Assembly (NCBI GenBank): GCA_036874045.1 | Contig: CM072335.1 | Span: forward strand, 10,126,001-10,190,000 | Length of the DNA stretch: 64,000 bases | Reading direction: 5' to 3' | DNA from: Cymodocea nodosa | Lineage: Eukaryota; Streptophyta; Magnoliopsida; Alismatales; Cymodoceaceae | Shown here: piece by piece, positions 15,441 to 26,600 of the stretch | How the letters are laid out: each line of letters opens with the position of its first letter | Position numbering within the stretch: position 1 is the stretch's first letter | The notes under the pieces: model-generated | What the model was told of the DNA's origin: nothing | The model's input: the letters and a program-made list of their open reading frames with translations, nothing else | The model's database searches: none | Translations under genes and position numbers: made by a program

Positions 15441-17020
15441 TTTTTGCATCATGGTAGGATGGACTTTTCGTAAATCAAACTATCACTAAGAGACGACCCT
15501 ATTATTGATAATGGTTTCCAAAATTAATGTCCTATATTGAATGACATCATGATCAAAATGTGTCATTATAATGGTGGTTGATATCGAAAGGGTTGTATTC
15601 TCTTACTAAAATTTTGTAACATCTTAACTTACAACAATCACAGTACCATGAAATGAGAAACGTTTAATTTCCGTTGTGTCGTGCTGTTTTTTTAAGAGAG
15701 TTGTAATCATTGCAAATGAGTTGAAATAATTGGATCTTCATTTACAATCTTTAAATAATCTAATTCAACAACTTTCTAGTGTGAATTATCATAGTTTTCT
15801 ATCTTTTTGTAATGATAAATTAAGTAGTGTGTGTGACCATACCAACACAAAAGCATTGGATATCATTAGAACTCTATAGTTAAATGTTTTTTGGTGAGAG
15901 TAGTACTAAGATGGGTGACCTCTTGGGAAGTCCTTGTGTTGCACTCCTTTTTGCATCATGGTAGGATGGTATTTTTGTAAATCAAACATTCACTAAGAGA
16001 CGACCCTATTATTGATAATGGTTTCCAAAATTAATGTCAAATTTTGAATGACATCATGATCAAATTGTGCCATTCTAACGGTGTTTGATATCGAAAGCGT
16101 TGTATTCTCTCTCCAAAATTTTGTAACATCTTAACTTACAACAATCAACATACCATGAAATGAGAAAGGTTTAATGTCCGGGGTGTCGTGGTGTTTTTTT
16201 AAGAGAGTTGTAATCATTGCAAATGAGTTGAAATAATTGCATCTTTATTTACAAACTTTAAGTAATTCAATTCAACTAGTTTCTAGTGTGAATTAACTTA
16301 GTTTTCAACCTTTCAGTAATGACAAATTTAAGAATGTGGGTGCGATCATACCAACACAAAGCACTACATCCCATCAGAACTCCAAAGTTAAATGTGTTTT
16401 GGCGAGATTATAACTAAGATGGATGACCTCTTGGGAAGTCCTTGTGTTGCACTCCTTTTTGCATCATGGTAGGATGGACTTTTTGTAAATCAAACTGTCA
16501 CTAAGAGTCGACCTTATTATTGATAACGGTTTGAAAAATTAATGTCCTATATTGAATGACATCAAGATCAAAATTTGTCATTCTAACGGTGTTTGATATC
16601 GAAATGGTTGTATTCTCTTATTAAAATTTTGTAACATCTTAACTTACAACAATTAGAATACCATGAAATGAGAAACCTTTAATATCCATTGTGTCGTGGT
16701 GTTTTTGAAAGACAGTTGTAATCATTTCAAATGCGTTGAAATAATTGAATCGATATTTATAAACTTTAAATAATCCAATTCAACTAGTTTCTAGTGTGAA
16801 TTACCATTGTTTTTGATCATTCAATAATGACAAATTTAAGAATGTGGGTGCGATCATACCAACACATAAGCACTGGATACCATCAGAACTCCAAAGTTAA
16901 ATTTGTTTGGGCGAGAGTAGTACTAAGATGGGTGAGCTCTTTGGTAGTCCTTGTGTTGCACTCCTTTTTGCATCATGGTAGGATGGTCTTTTTGTAAATC
17001 AAACTGTCACTAAGGGGCTG

Positions 17021-17023
17021 TTA
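17021..17023. other. target-site duplication TAA, left of PIF/Harbinger
   Basis: TAA within CACTAAGGGG; the matching copy is at 23,603-23,605. PIF/Harbinger elements duplicate a 3-bp TWA target on insertion. Confidence 0.93.
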
Positions 17024-17049
17024 GTGCACGCTGGAAAGTCTCGACGAAA
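17024..17049 (+). repeat. terminal inverted repeat, left
   Basis: GGGGCTGTTAGTGCACGC pairs imperfectly with the inverted right end. The core GTTAGTGCA is shared with the 607-bp elements at 34,318 and 38,443. A second GTTTAGTGCA-type word recurs at about 17,110 and 17,160 inside the element, each followed by a GGAAA-type stretch, which may be subterminal transposase-binding repeats. Confidence 0.88.
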
Positions 17050-17164
17050 AGGAAATGGAAAGTTCAGAAGGAAAGGAAATAGAATGTCTAGAATGTCAGA
17101 ATTTCCATAGGGGTTTAGTGCATCTACCGGAAAGTTCAGAAAGTTAGAATTCCTATGGGGTTTT

Positions 17165-17870
17165 AGTGCACGCCAGAATGTTTGGAAATTGAAAAAATAA
17201 TGAAATAAATTCTAATACACTATTTAAAATTGTGTAATTGATACATTAATTTGTAATTTTATATTTACACCTAAAAATAATATTAATTTATTTGATATTC
17301 AAATATAATTATGTACATTAAATATTTTTAATTGTACATTAGTAAATATAGAATAATAATCATCAAAATGCAAAAGGTCCCTAAAAGATAAGCATACTTT
17401 TACCATTAAAAATCTACATCTTCATTTTTTCTTTGTAAATTAAATTTTATTATTATTTTTATTATTAATTCTTAGATATATATGTCTAATATTATTCTCT
17501 CTTTTTCTTAAATTTTTTATATTATTTTAATTATTACATTATATTTTATGTGTATTTATAATTTTTAAAAAAATAATATAAAGATGTTATATCATTATTA
17601 ATCCATTGTTTACCATTATTATTTTAATATATATGTATGTATATTTACTTAATTTGGCAAAAGCGAGAATGTCTTTGTTGAGTAGAAGAATAAAATATTT
17701 ACTGATATATTATTATTATTTACATATTTACTTATTGGAAAACGGTTGAACCGTAAATATATTGGTTCAACCGAAAGATTATAAACTATTAATATTTATT
17801 AATATTGAAAACGATTGAATCGATGATCTTTCGGTTCAACCGATAATTTATGTTATATACATATATATAT
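17165..17870. other. AT-rich noncoding DNA inside the PIF element
   Basis: Very AT-rich sequence with no open frame of note. From about 17,740 it contains scattered arms of the palindromic motif that becomes a regular array further right (CGGTTGAACCG at 17,743, TCGGTTCAACCGAT at 17,831). Nothing else is recognised. Confidence 0.6.
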
Positions 17871-17924
17871 TAATCGGTTGAGTAGAGGGCTTTGCATATT
17901 TGTAATTTTTTATGATATTTTTGA

Positions 17925-18690
17925 ATTGGTTGAACCGAACATGTTCGGTTCAACCGATACTTTATATATATATAAATATATATATATATATGTATATATA
18001 TTTGTATCGGTTGAACCGATCATGTTCGGTTCAACCGATACTTTTTATATATATAAATATATATATGTATATATATTTGCATTGGTTCAACCGATAATGT
18101 TCGGTTTAACCGATACTTTTTATATATATAAATATATATATATATGTATATATATTTGCATCGGTTGAATCGATAATGTTCGGTTCAACTGATACTTTTT
18201 ATATATATAAATATATATATATATGTATATATATTTGTATTGGTTGAACCGATCATGTTCGGTTCAACCGATACTTTTTATATATATAAATATATATATG
18301 TATATATATTTGCATCGGTTGAACCGATAATGTTCGGTTCAACCGATACTTTTTATATATATAAATATATATATGTATATATATTTGCATCGGTTGAACT
18401 GATAATGTTCGGTTCAACCGATACTTTTTATATATATAAATATATATATATGTATATATATTTTTTGAATTGGTTGAACCGAACATGTTCGGTTCAACCG
18501 ATACTTTTTATAAAAATAAATATATATATATGTATATATATTTGTATCGGTTGAATCGAACATGTTCGGTTCAATTGATAATTTTTATATATATAAATAT
18601 ATATATATGTATATATATTTTTTGAATTGGTTGTTCAGGAAAACTGATACTTTATATATATATAAATAAATATATATATATGTATATGTA
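17925..18690. repeat. tandem array of ~77-bp palindrome-bearing repeats
   Basis: About ten units starting near 17925, 18006, 18081, 18160, 18239, 18314, 18389, 18469, 18546 and 18626. Each starts with a ~34-bp near-perfect palindrome whose arm is ATCGGTTGAACCGA and whose centre is CATG or TAATG, followed by a TA-rich filler (ATACTTTTTATATATA and so on). The cleanest palindrome is at 17,925-17,958, with one mismatched pair. Each unit can extrude as a hairpin. The array lies beyond the 3' end of the transposase gene and inside the transposon. Function unknown: a transposase or host-factor binding array, or simple slippage-driven growth, are both possible. Confidence 0.88.
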
Positions 18691-19028
18691 TTTTAAACTA
18701 AATTGTATTTAAAGATTAAAATAATAAGAATAATTTATAATCTATGGTTTGAACTAATAGATTTAAGATTTCAACCAAAATATATTATAAAACACTAACT
18801 AAAATTGTGTAATTAATACATCAATCTGTAATTTTATTTTTAAAAATGAGAATAATATTAATGACTTGAAAAAGTATACATGCTCTAATTATTACAACAT
18901 AAATTTAAAAAGTAGTCTAAAAGTACAAAGCATCCAAAGTTTTACAACATCAATCTACACAATAGTCCAAAGATACAAAGCATTCTACTTATTACTTATT
19001 AAGATCCAAAGGTATAATATAAATGGAC
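18691..19028. other. 3' flank of the transposase gene
   Basis: AT-rich DNA between the palindrome array and the stop codon of the transposase gene (gene on the - strand). It probably holds the transcript's 3' untranslated region, but I see no clear polyadenylation signal to place and no open frame. Confidence 0.5.
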
Positions 19029-20435
19029 TTAAATAGTCCTTCCATCCCACATTGCCATCATCATATCCTCACGCATCTTATCAGCTAATTCTTTTCGTTG
19101 TTCTTGACTCGTTCCAACCTGTGAATGTCCATCCATATGCACTTCTCCTGTTGGTTGTATATCATCAGTAATATTTAATTCTTCTAACTCATCTTGCAAA
19201 TCTTCAAGTAAATCTTCTTTATCAGCCAATCGAATGAAATTGTGAAGTAAAAAACATGCGATCACAATCTTCACTTGTGTTTCATATGGATATGGCATCT
19301 GACCTCGTAAGATTGAAAAACGATGTTTCACAACTCCAAATGTACGCTCAATGGCTGTTCTTAGTTGTGAATGCCTGTAGTTAAAGTTTTCTACAGCATT
19401 ACTAGGAAGTCTATCATTAACATAATCAGATAAATGATAGCGTACACCTCGAAATGGGCAAATATACTCTGGTCGATTGGGATATCCAGCATCTACCAAG
19501 TAAAACTTACCTATAGAAGAATAGAAATTAGTATGATAATGTGCATATTACTTGAAAATATACTAATTGCATTTACCTGGAGGAACTTTGAAACCATTAG
19601 GTCTACTAATTGCATCTTAAATGATACGAGCATCAGCTGCTGATCCTTCCCAACCAGCTAAAATATATGTAAATCTCATATCAAAATTACATGCTGCCAT
19701 CACATTTTGAGACAATTCACCTTTCCTATTTCTAAATCTAGCTGTTTCTTGTCCAAAAATAGTTGCTTTGATATGAGTACCATCAATAGCTCCAATGCAA
19801 TCTTATACACATTAAACATCATTTAATTCCTTAAATAAGATAAAAACTACAATATATATACAAAAGTGAATACATACCTTAAAATATGGATAAACATTTA
19901 CATCATCTGCAATTCGACTTGGTGTTGAAGATAAAGGTCTTGCTATAAGCACATGATGTAGACGTATTATAGCATTTAATACTTCATTAAAGTATTTGCT
20001 AACACTCCAACTTGAACGACTAAATCGCTCAACTATTACTCCATACCTTTGATTTTGCCCTACTGTGACAAGGAACATGGCAAATTTCTCTTCTACACTA
20101 ATCTTGTCGGTATCAGCAATAACTCCTTCATTTCTCATTAAAGAACAAAAACTTTTAAACACACTTTGACTCATTCTGTAAATCTTCCGACAATTGTAAG
20201 CTTGATGAGGTTGACAAGGATCTAGTAATCTCTTAATGTAATCTGCACCTTCTTTACTATATATACGACTTGTGTTATTGCATAGTAATAGTGACGTACT
20301 TGCCATTTTTGCTAAAATTGTCCATGACATTAATAGACGTAGTCGCCTTCTTTTAGCCACTTCTTCTTCATCCAGTATGAATGAAATTGCATTATCAACT
20401 GTAGTAGTAAACATGTCACTGGGATTCATCCTCAC
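19029..20435 (-). pseudogene. PIF/Harbinger transposase (DDE_Tnp_4 type), interrupted
   Basis: This gene would encode the nuclease that cuts and pastes the element. Reading on the - strand, exon 1 starts at 20,435 (MRMNPSDMF) and runs to about 19,878 with the N-terminal helical domain (SRIYSKEGADYIKRLL, FSRSSWSVSKYFNEVL). Exon 2 (about 19,801-19,577) carries the first catalytic Asp in DGTH (19,773-19,784) and the second in GSAADARI (codon 19,632-19,634). Exon 3 (19,510-19,029) carries the catalytic Glu in AIERTFG (codon 19,347-19,349) and ends MAMWDGRTI. So all three DDE residues are present. The second intron, 19,511-19,576, has clean GT and AG ends. Damage: TAA at 19,617-19,619 where relatives would have Gln, five codons after the second Asp, and the first intron (19,802-19,877) joins one base out of phase as written. 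Likely inactive. Confidence 0.9.
19511..19576 (-). other. 66-bp intron in the transposase gene
   Basis: On the - strand the sequence reads CCTCCAG|GTAAATGC ... TTCTATAG|GTAAGTTTTAC, giving an in-frame join that reads PPGKFYLVDAGYP, as in PIF/Harbinger transposases. Short length and AT-rich content fit a plant intron. Confidence 0.75.
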
Positions 20436-20486
20436 CTACAAAATAACAAGAATATTACGAATTTACCATTTCACATTTCAATATAT

Positions 20487-20548
20487 AAAAGACATTTCAC
20501 ATTTTTAAGAAAATAAAAGACATTTCACATTTTTAAGAAAATAAAAGA
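20487..20548. repeat. short direct repeat upstream of the transposase start
   Basis: AAAAGACATTTCACATTTTT followed by AAGAAAAT occurs twice in direct succession, with further CATTTCACATTTC variants up to about 20,640. It lies in the ~345-bp gap between the transposase and Myb-like genes, which otherwise shows no gene. Confidence 0.7.
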
Positions 20549-20781
20549 CATTCGATGTTTCAACTAATAAAAAGCATTTTACATTTCATAATGATAAGTC
20601 ATTTCACATTTCAATATATAATATCCATTGTTCATTTCATCCATATATGACCTTCTACAAAAAGATTTCATCCATAAAAGATTACATTCACGAAAACACT
20701 TCATAAACACAAGAAGTTCAAGATTGGAAAGAAAGTGAATTCATGCACAAAACAAACATTTCATCCATTGTAACCATATGC

Positions 20782-21816
20782 TCACTTCCTAAACCTCAAC
20801 CATCCATAACGCATTTCTGCTGGTAAACTTAAGAACATTTTACAAAATTCTAGCTTTTGGAATAACTCCATAGCTTCATATTGTTCTTCTGTAGAAAGAC
20901 CTTCAATCTGAAGTAACGCTGCAACAGCATGATCTAAATAGTTTTTAGTCTTTTCTTTAATATCAACCAACCTTTCCTGTACTTCAACTATTTTTTTTTG
21001 TGTATCAACCAACTCTTTAAATTGCTTGTTCCGTGTAGCTTGATTTTGTTGATCTATTTCACACATATGCATAATGGCTTTTGATGCATCTTTAAATGAA
21101 TCTGCTATGATTTGATGGGACACTGCATGAGGTCTTGCTCGTCTCTTCTTCTTCTCAATTGCCACCCTTGAACTTCCTCCTGATGAAGGAGGTAAATCAG
21201 AATTCATGTCCATTGTTTCCTAAGTGGTATTGAAAGTGTTCATTTCCACATCCTGCGTGTTTGGTACAAACTCTACCTCATCACCTTGTTTAGCCATATT
21301 CCTAGTGGCCATACTACCTTCAAATATTTGTTGCAATTGCTCAAATATTAAGCATGGTTTGCCTTTGTAGCTTTCACACTCTGGATGTGCCTATAAAAAG
21401 AAAATTGTAGTCAAATGGAAAAAGATAAAGATTACAATATTTTATAAGTCATAAGTGATTAAAAAATTAACCGTAACGAACTCTTTCCAAATCTCATCAT
21501 CAATGTCAGTGTAACCTTGGATGAAATTCCAACCCCATCCACTATGGTTGGCAATTTTGGAGTAATTTCGATACATTAGTCGCCAAGTTTTTAAGCAACT
21601 TTCTACATTCTTCCTTGTGATACCTGTGTTTTTTCTAGTATTGTATTTTTCAATTACTTCATCCCAAGTGCTACCTTTGATTTTTCCATCATGAGTTTTC
21701 TTATTTCCTTCATTCAATACTTCTACTAAAATATCTAAGAAATACGCATCTGCTTCAGCATTCCAACTAATGTAACTTCTACCTCCACCTGTCCTTCCCT
21801 TATCAGGAGTACTCAT
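20782..21816 (-). pseudogene. Myb/SANT-like DNA-binding protein of the PIF/Harbinger element, interrupted
   Basis: The second gene of the superfamily; in known elements this protein binds DNA and helps bring the transposase to the nucleus and the element ends. From Met at 21,816 the N-terminal ~110 residues form a trihelix/Myb-type domain (Myb_DNA-bind_3 pattern): SWNAEADAYFLDILVEVLNE near residue 17, then KGSTWDEVIEKYN, a basic stretch, CLKTWRLMYRNYSKI and SGWGWN. A GT-AG intron (21,391-21,471) then joins to AHPECESYKGKPC. The C-terminal part has a basic patch (EKKKRRARPHAV, a possible nuclear signal) and a long, charged helix (KELVDTQKKIVEVQERLVDI) suited to coiled-coil pairing. A TAG at 21,220-21,222 interrupts the second exon; Gln CAG is the likely ancestor. 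About 318 codons from start to final stop if read through. Confidence 0.88.
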
Positions 21817-23089
21817 TTTCTACACAAGCACAGTTTCAACAACTACAATAAAACATATGGAATAACAACAATAATAAAAATATTCATATGCATTTGCAAA
21901 TACCATTACATTCATATTTTTGTCAAAATCATATAAGAGAATTGCAAAAGTAAAAACAAAGTAAAACAATTAATCATTGGACATGCTACACAAGTCATGT
22001 AAAATGAAATTTATGGGAGTTCTACACAAAAGATTGGTCAAATCTTCTATGTGATGTTTGACAAAGGTTTAATTGATTCTTATAACTAATGTGCATCTAT
22101 TGAACAAAGTGACATTTGAAACTCATAACATGAAGGAAGAAAATAGTATTATAAACTATTTATAATGGAAACAAATGTTCAACTAGAATTTTTTTTCCCA
22201 GATCTCAAAGCAGCATAACAAAATAAAATCCAAACTCTTGCAAAGGTGGTAGTTAAGAATACCCAGCTATCAAGCAATGTTTCATCTTTCTCACACATAC
22301 TACAGATTCCATAAATTAATGCTACTTTCAATCATCAATGAAAATTAGATATAATAAATTAGCATCAAATGTACAAATCCAGCAAATAAGAAAAGGACCT
22401 ACTTGCTTATGAAATAACTTCACAAATGTAAAAAGTATATGTGAAAATCAGGAATGTTGGGATTAAAATTTGTAACATGTGCAAGAAAACCATTTTGCAA
22501 GTAAATTTACAAATTTTCATATTAACGAATCAAAACTAAGTTAACTATTCACAAGATAAAAGGCAACCAATCAAAAGAGAAATTTTGATTACATATTCTA
22601 GGTAGCAGTATAATTATGCAAAAAGGTGTATGCTGAAAAATGTGGCTCATAACTCATACGTTGTCTTCAAAGTAACTTTTTAATTGATTTGTTCCAAGGG
22701 AAAATTGACCTACAAAATATATGTAATACTAGTTCAGAAGTACATAGAAACTTACCAACTCAAGAAGACGTTTTTTACCATCAACTTGTTGCTGGCTCAA
22801 GCAAACATCACCATTAGTAGATCCCTTGGTTAACAACAACAATCTATTTCGATTTTCACCAGTCAAACATGATAGAGTCAACACTTTCTTTCCACTTAAA
22901 CATGTTTGACTAGTATTATAAACATGAGATCTGGTTTATTACCTTCGTGCATCAGTAAAGCATGCAATAAAATTGGGGAAAAAAATATTCTTCCATCGCA
23001 CTCGTGTATCAGATGCTATTATAGTGCAAAAAACAACGGCACTTCGAGTTTATTGAAAGTGAATAAAGATTTGTATCTTTAGGCCAAAC
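21817..23089. other. 5' region of the PIF element, no gene seen
   Basis: AT-rich noncoding DNA upstream of the Myb-like gene. I find no open frame with recognisable content. It presumably contains the promoter and 5' untranslated exons for the - strand genes, but no element stands out enough to call. Confidence 0.5.
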
Positions 23090-23470
23090 CTATTGGGTGG
23101 GCAACGACAGGCGACAACAGCTTCGAGCGACAGCGGCAGCTAGGGTGATAGTGGAGGCTTCAGGTGACAGCAGCGGCTTCAGGCGACAGCGAGGGTAGGG
23201 GTGGTTTCGGTGTGAGGAGGTTTCGACGGTGCTACACGTAGGAGGCTTTCGTGAGGGCGAGCAGTGAGCGCGACTACCAATGCGAGTACGACGACGACTG
23301 TGAGGGCGAGTACGAGCGGCAAGCATGACGACGAGCACAACTGCGAGTGTGACGGCAACGGCGAGCGTGAGGGAGGGTGAGTGCGTGCGCGAGAGGGCGA
23401 AAATCACGTGCCCTCTAGGCGAAAATCGCGTGCGCGAGGGTGGGAAAATTTCCGTCGGAAATGGAAATTG
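23090..23470. other. GC-rich island near the right end of the PIF element
   Basis: A stretch clearly richer in G, C and CpG than anything else in the window, made of loose repeats of GCGACAGC, GCGAGTACGAC and GAGGGCGAG. A 167-codon open frame on the - strand runs over it but encodes only low-complexity Arg/Ser/Pro-rich sequence, so I do not call it a gene. Position just inside the right end and upstream of both genes suggests a promoter or 5' leader, or captured DNA. Confidence 0.55.
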
Positions 23471-23576
23471 AATCTTATATATGGACGGAAATGTGTAGAA
23501 TTCCTTTCCGTCAATTGACATGCACACTAACGACTTCCAAAAGGAAAGTTTGAACTTTCCTTTCCTTTCCTTTCCA

Positions 23577-23602
23577 TGAATTCTGGTGTCCACTAACCCC
23601 CC
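23577..23602 (-). repeat. terminal inverted repeat, right
   Basis: CACTAACCCCCC at the edge is the inverse of GGGGGGTTAGTG. It is preceded by a run of TTTCC repeats that mirror the GGAAA repeats near the left end. Followed by TAA, the right target duplication. Confidence 0.88.
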
Positions 23603-23605
23603 TAA

Positions 23606-26600
23606 GAGACGTCCCTATTATTGATAATGGTTCCAAAAATTAATGTCATGTATTGAATGACATCATGATAAGAATGTGACATTATAACGGTGTTTGATAT
23701 CGAAAGGGTTGTATTTTCTTATTAAAATTTTATATCTTAACTTACAACAATCAGAGTACCATGAAATGAGAAACGTTTAATATCCCTAGTGTCATGCTGT
23801 TTTTTTAAGAGAGTTGTAATCATTGCAAATGAGTTGAATTAATTGGATCTTTATTTAAAAACTTTAAATAATCCAATTCAACTAGTTTCTAGTGTGAATT
23901 ATCATAGTTTTCGATCATTCAGTAATGACAAATTCAAGAATGTGGGTGCGATTATACCAACACATTAGCACTGCATTCCGTCAGAACTCCAAAGTTAAAG
24001 GTGCTTGGGTGAGAGTAGTACTGAGATGGGTGACCTCTTAGGAAGTCGTTTTGTTGCACTACATTTTGCATTATGGTAGGATGGTCTTTTGGTAAATCAA
24101 ACTGTCACTAAAAGACGACCCTACTACTGATAATGGTTTCCAAAATTAATGTCATATATTGAATGACATGATAATCGAAATGTGCCATTATAACGGTGGT
24201 TGATATCGAAAGGTTGTATTCTCTTACTAAAATTTTGTAACATCTTAACTTACAACAATCAGAGTACCATGAAATGAGAAACGTTTAATATCCGTTGTGT
24301 TGCGCTGTTTTTTTAATAGAGTTGTAACCATTGCTAATGAGTTTAAATAATTGGATCTTTATTTACAAACTTTAAATAGTCCAATTCAACTAGTTTCTAG
24401 TGTGAATTAAAATAGTTTTCTATCTTTCTGTAATGACAAATTCAAAAATGCAGGTGCGACCATACAAACACAAAAGCACTGGATCTCATCAGAACTGCAT
24501 AGTTAAATGTGTTTGGGCGAGAGTAGTACTAAGATGGGTGACCTCTTGGGATGTCCTTATGTTGCACTACTTTTTGCATCATTGTAGGATGGTCTATTTG
24601 TAAATTAAACTGCCACTAAGAAATGACCCTATTATTGATAACGGTTTCCTAAATTAATGATAGATATTGAATGACATCATGATCAAAATGTGCCCTTATA
24701 ACGATGGTTGATATTGAAAGGGTTGTATTCTCTTACTAAAATTTTGTAACATCTTAACTTACAACAATCAGAGTAGCATGAAATGAGAAACGTTTAATAT
24801 CTATTGTGTCGTGTCCGTTTTTTAAGAGAGTTGTAATCATTGCAAATGAGTTGAAATAATTAGATCTTTATTTACAAACTTTAAATAAACCAATTCAACT
24901 AGTTTCTAGTGTAAATTATCATAGTTTTTGATCTTTCTATAATGACAAATTTAAAAATGTGTGTGCGACCATACCAACACAAAAGCACTGGATTTCATCA
25001 GAACTTCAAAGTTAAATGCGTTTGGGCGGGAGTAGTACTAAGATGGGTGACCTCTTGGGAAGTCCATGTGTTGCACACCTTTTTGCATCATGGTAGGATG
25101 GTCTTTTAGTAAACTAAACTGTCACTATGAGACAACCCTATTACTGATAATGGTTTCCCAAATTAATGTCATATATTGAATGACATCATGATCAAAATGT
25201 GCCATTATAACGGTGGTTGATATCGAAAGGGTTGTATTCTCTTACTAAAATTTTGTAACATCTTAACTTACAACAATCACAGTACCATGAAATGAGAAAC
25301 GTTTAATATATGTTGTGTCGTGCTATTTTTTTAAGAGAGTTGTAATCATTGCGAATGAGTTGAAATAATTGGATCATTATTTACAAACTTTAAATAATCC
25401 AATTCAACTAGTTTCTATTGTGAATTACCAAAGTTTTCGATCTTTCATTGATGACAAATTTAAAAATGTGGGTGCGATCATACCAACACAAAAGCACTGG
25501 ATTTCATCAAAACTCCAATGTTAAAGGTCTTTGAGCAAGAGTAGTACTAAGATGGGTTACCTCTTGGAAAGTCCGTGTGTTGCACTCTCTTTTTCATCAT
25601 GGTAGGATGGTCTTTTTGTAAATTAAATTGTCACTAAGAGACGACCCTATTATTGATAACAGTTTCGAAAATTAATGTCATATATTGAATGACATCATCA
25701 TCAAAATGTGCCATTCTAATGGTGTTTGATATCGAAAGGGTTGTATTCTCTTACCAAAATTTTGTAACATCTTAACTTACAACAATCAGCGTATCATGAA
25801 ATGAGAAACGTTTAACATCTGTGGTGTTGTGCTGTTTTTTCAAAGACAGTTGTAATAATTGCAAATGAGTTGAAATAATTGAATCCTAATTTACAAACAT
25901 TAAATAATCCAATTTAACTAGTTTCTAGTGTGAATTACCATAGTTTTCGATCATTCAATAATGAGAAATTTAAGAATTTGGGTGCGATCATACTAACATA
26001 AATTCACTGGATCCCATTAAAACTCCAAAGTGAAATTTGTTTGGCGAGAGTAGTACTAAGACGGGTGACCTCTTGGGAAGCCCTTTTGTTGTATTGCCTT
26101 TTGCATCATGGTAGGATGGTCTTTTTGTAAATCAAACTGTCACTAAGAGACGACCCTAGTATTGATAATGGTTTCCAAAAATAATGTCATATATTGAATG
26201 ACATCATAATTAAAATGTGCCATTATAACGGTGGTTGATATCGAAAGGGTTGTATTTTCTTTCTAAAATTTTGTAACGTCTTAACTTACAACAATCGGAG
26301 TACCATGAAATGAGAAATGTTTAAGATGCGTTGTGTCGTGCTGTTTTTTTAAGAGAGTTGTAATCATTTCAAATGAGTTGAAATAATTGGCTCTTTATTT
26401 ACAAACTTTAAATAATACAATTCAACTAGTTTCTAGGGTTAATTACCTTAGTTTTCGATCTTTCAGTAATGACAAATTTAAAAATGTGGGTGTGATGATT
26501 CCAAGACAAAAGTATTGGATGTCATCAGAACTCCAAAGTTAAATGTGTTTGGGCGAGAGTAGTACTAAGGTGGGTGACCTCTTGGGAAGTCCTAATGTTG

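Larger units (their letters stand above)
1..17020 (+). repeat. 5S rDNA-derived satellite array, subfamily I (left part)
   Basis: Head-to-tail monomers with a period of 508-510 bp. Each has a 119-nt 5S rRNA-like block and a ~390-bp AT-rich spacer. Blocks start near 310, 819, 1328, 1837, 2346, 2855, 3364, 3873, 4381, 4890, 5398, 5906, 6415, 6924, 7434, 7943, 8704, 9212, 9722, 10232, 10741, 11251, 11760, 12269, 12777, 13286, 13795, 14304, 14813, 15322, 15829, 16338 and 16846 (33 blocks). Subfamily I marks are a block beginning GGGTGCGATC or GGGTGCGACC, the spacer words CAACTAGTTTCTAGTG and GAAAGGGTTGTATTCTC, and CCTTTTTGCATC after the block. Spacing is very even, so length is better kept than sequence. 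No protein gene is supported here; short open frames inside monomers are incidental. The identification as 5S-derived is firm. Absence of transcription is inferred. Confidence 0.93.
17024..23602 (-). mobile_element. PIF/Harbinger DNA transposon, 6,579 bp, degenerate autonomous type
   Basis: The element sits between two copies of TAA (17,021-17,023 and 23,603-23,605); the flanks join as CACTAAGAG, the uninterrupted satellite sequence. Its ends form imperfect inverted repeats: GGGGCTGTTAGTGCACGC on the left, and GGGGGGTTAGTGGACACC on the right read outward-in. Inside are the two genes typical of the superfamily, a Myb/SANT-like protein and a DDE transposase, both on the - strand with introns and both interrupted by a single stop codon. 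Purine-rich words (GGAAAGGAAA and relatives) lie inside both ends. Three-base TWA target duplication plus this gene pair identifies PIF/Harbinger. Confidence 0.95.

Noticed and set aside
17878..18554. Open frames rich in Ile, Tyr and Lys on both strands
   Set aside because: They are translations of the palindromic and TA-rich tandem array; the repeating peptide follows the DNA repeat.
23090..23593. 167-codon - strand frame near the right end of the PIF element
   Set aside because: Low-complexity translation of a GC-rich repeat that runs into the terminal inverted repeat; no domain recognised.
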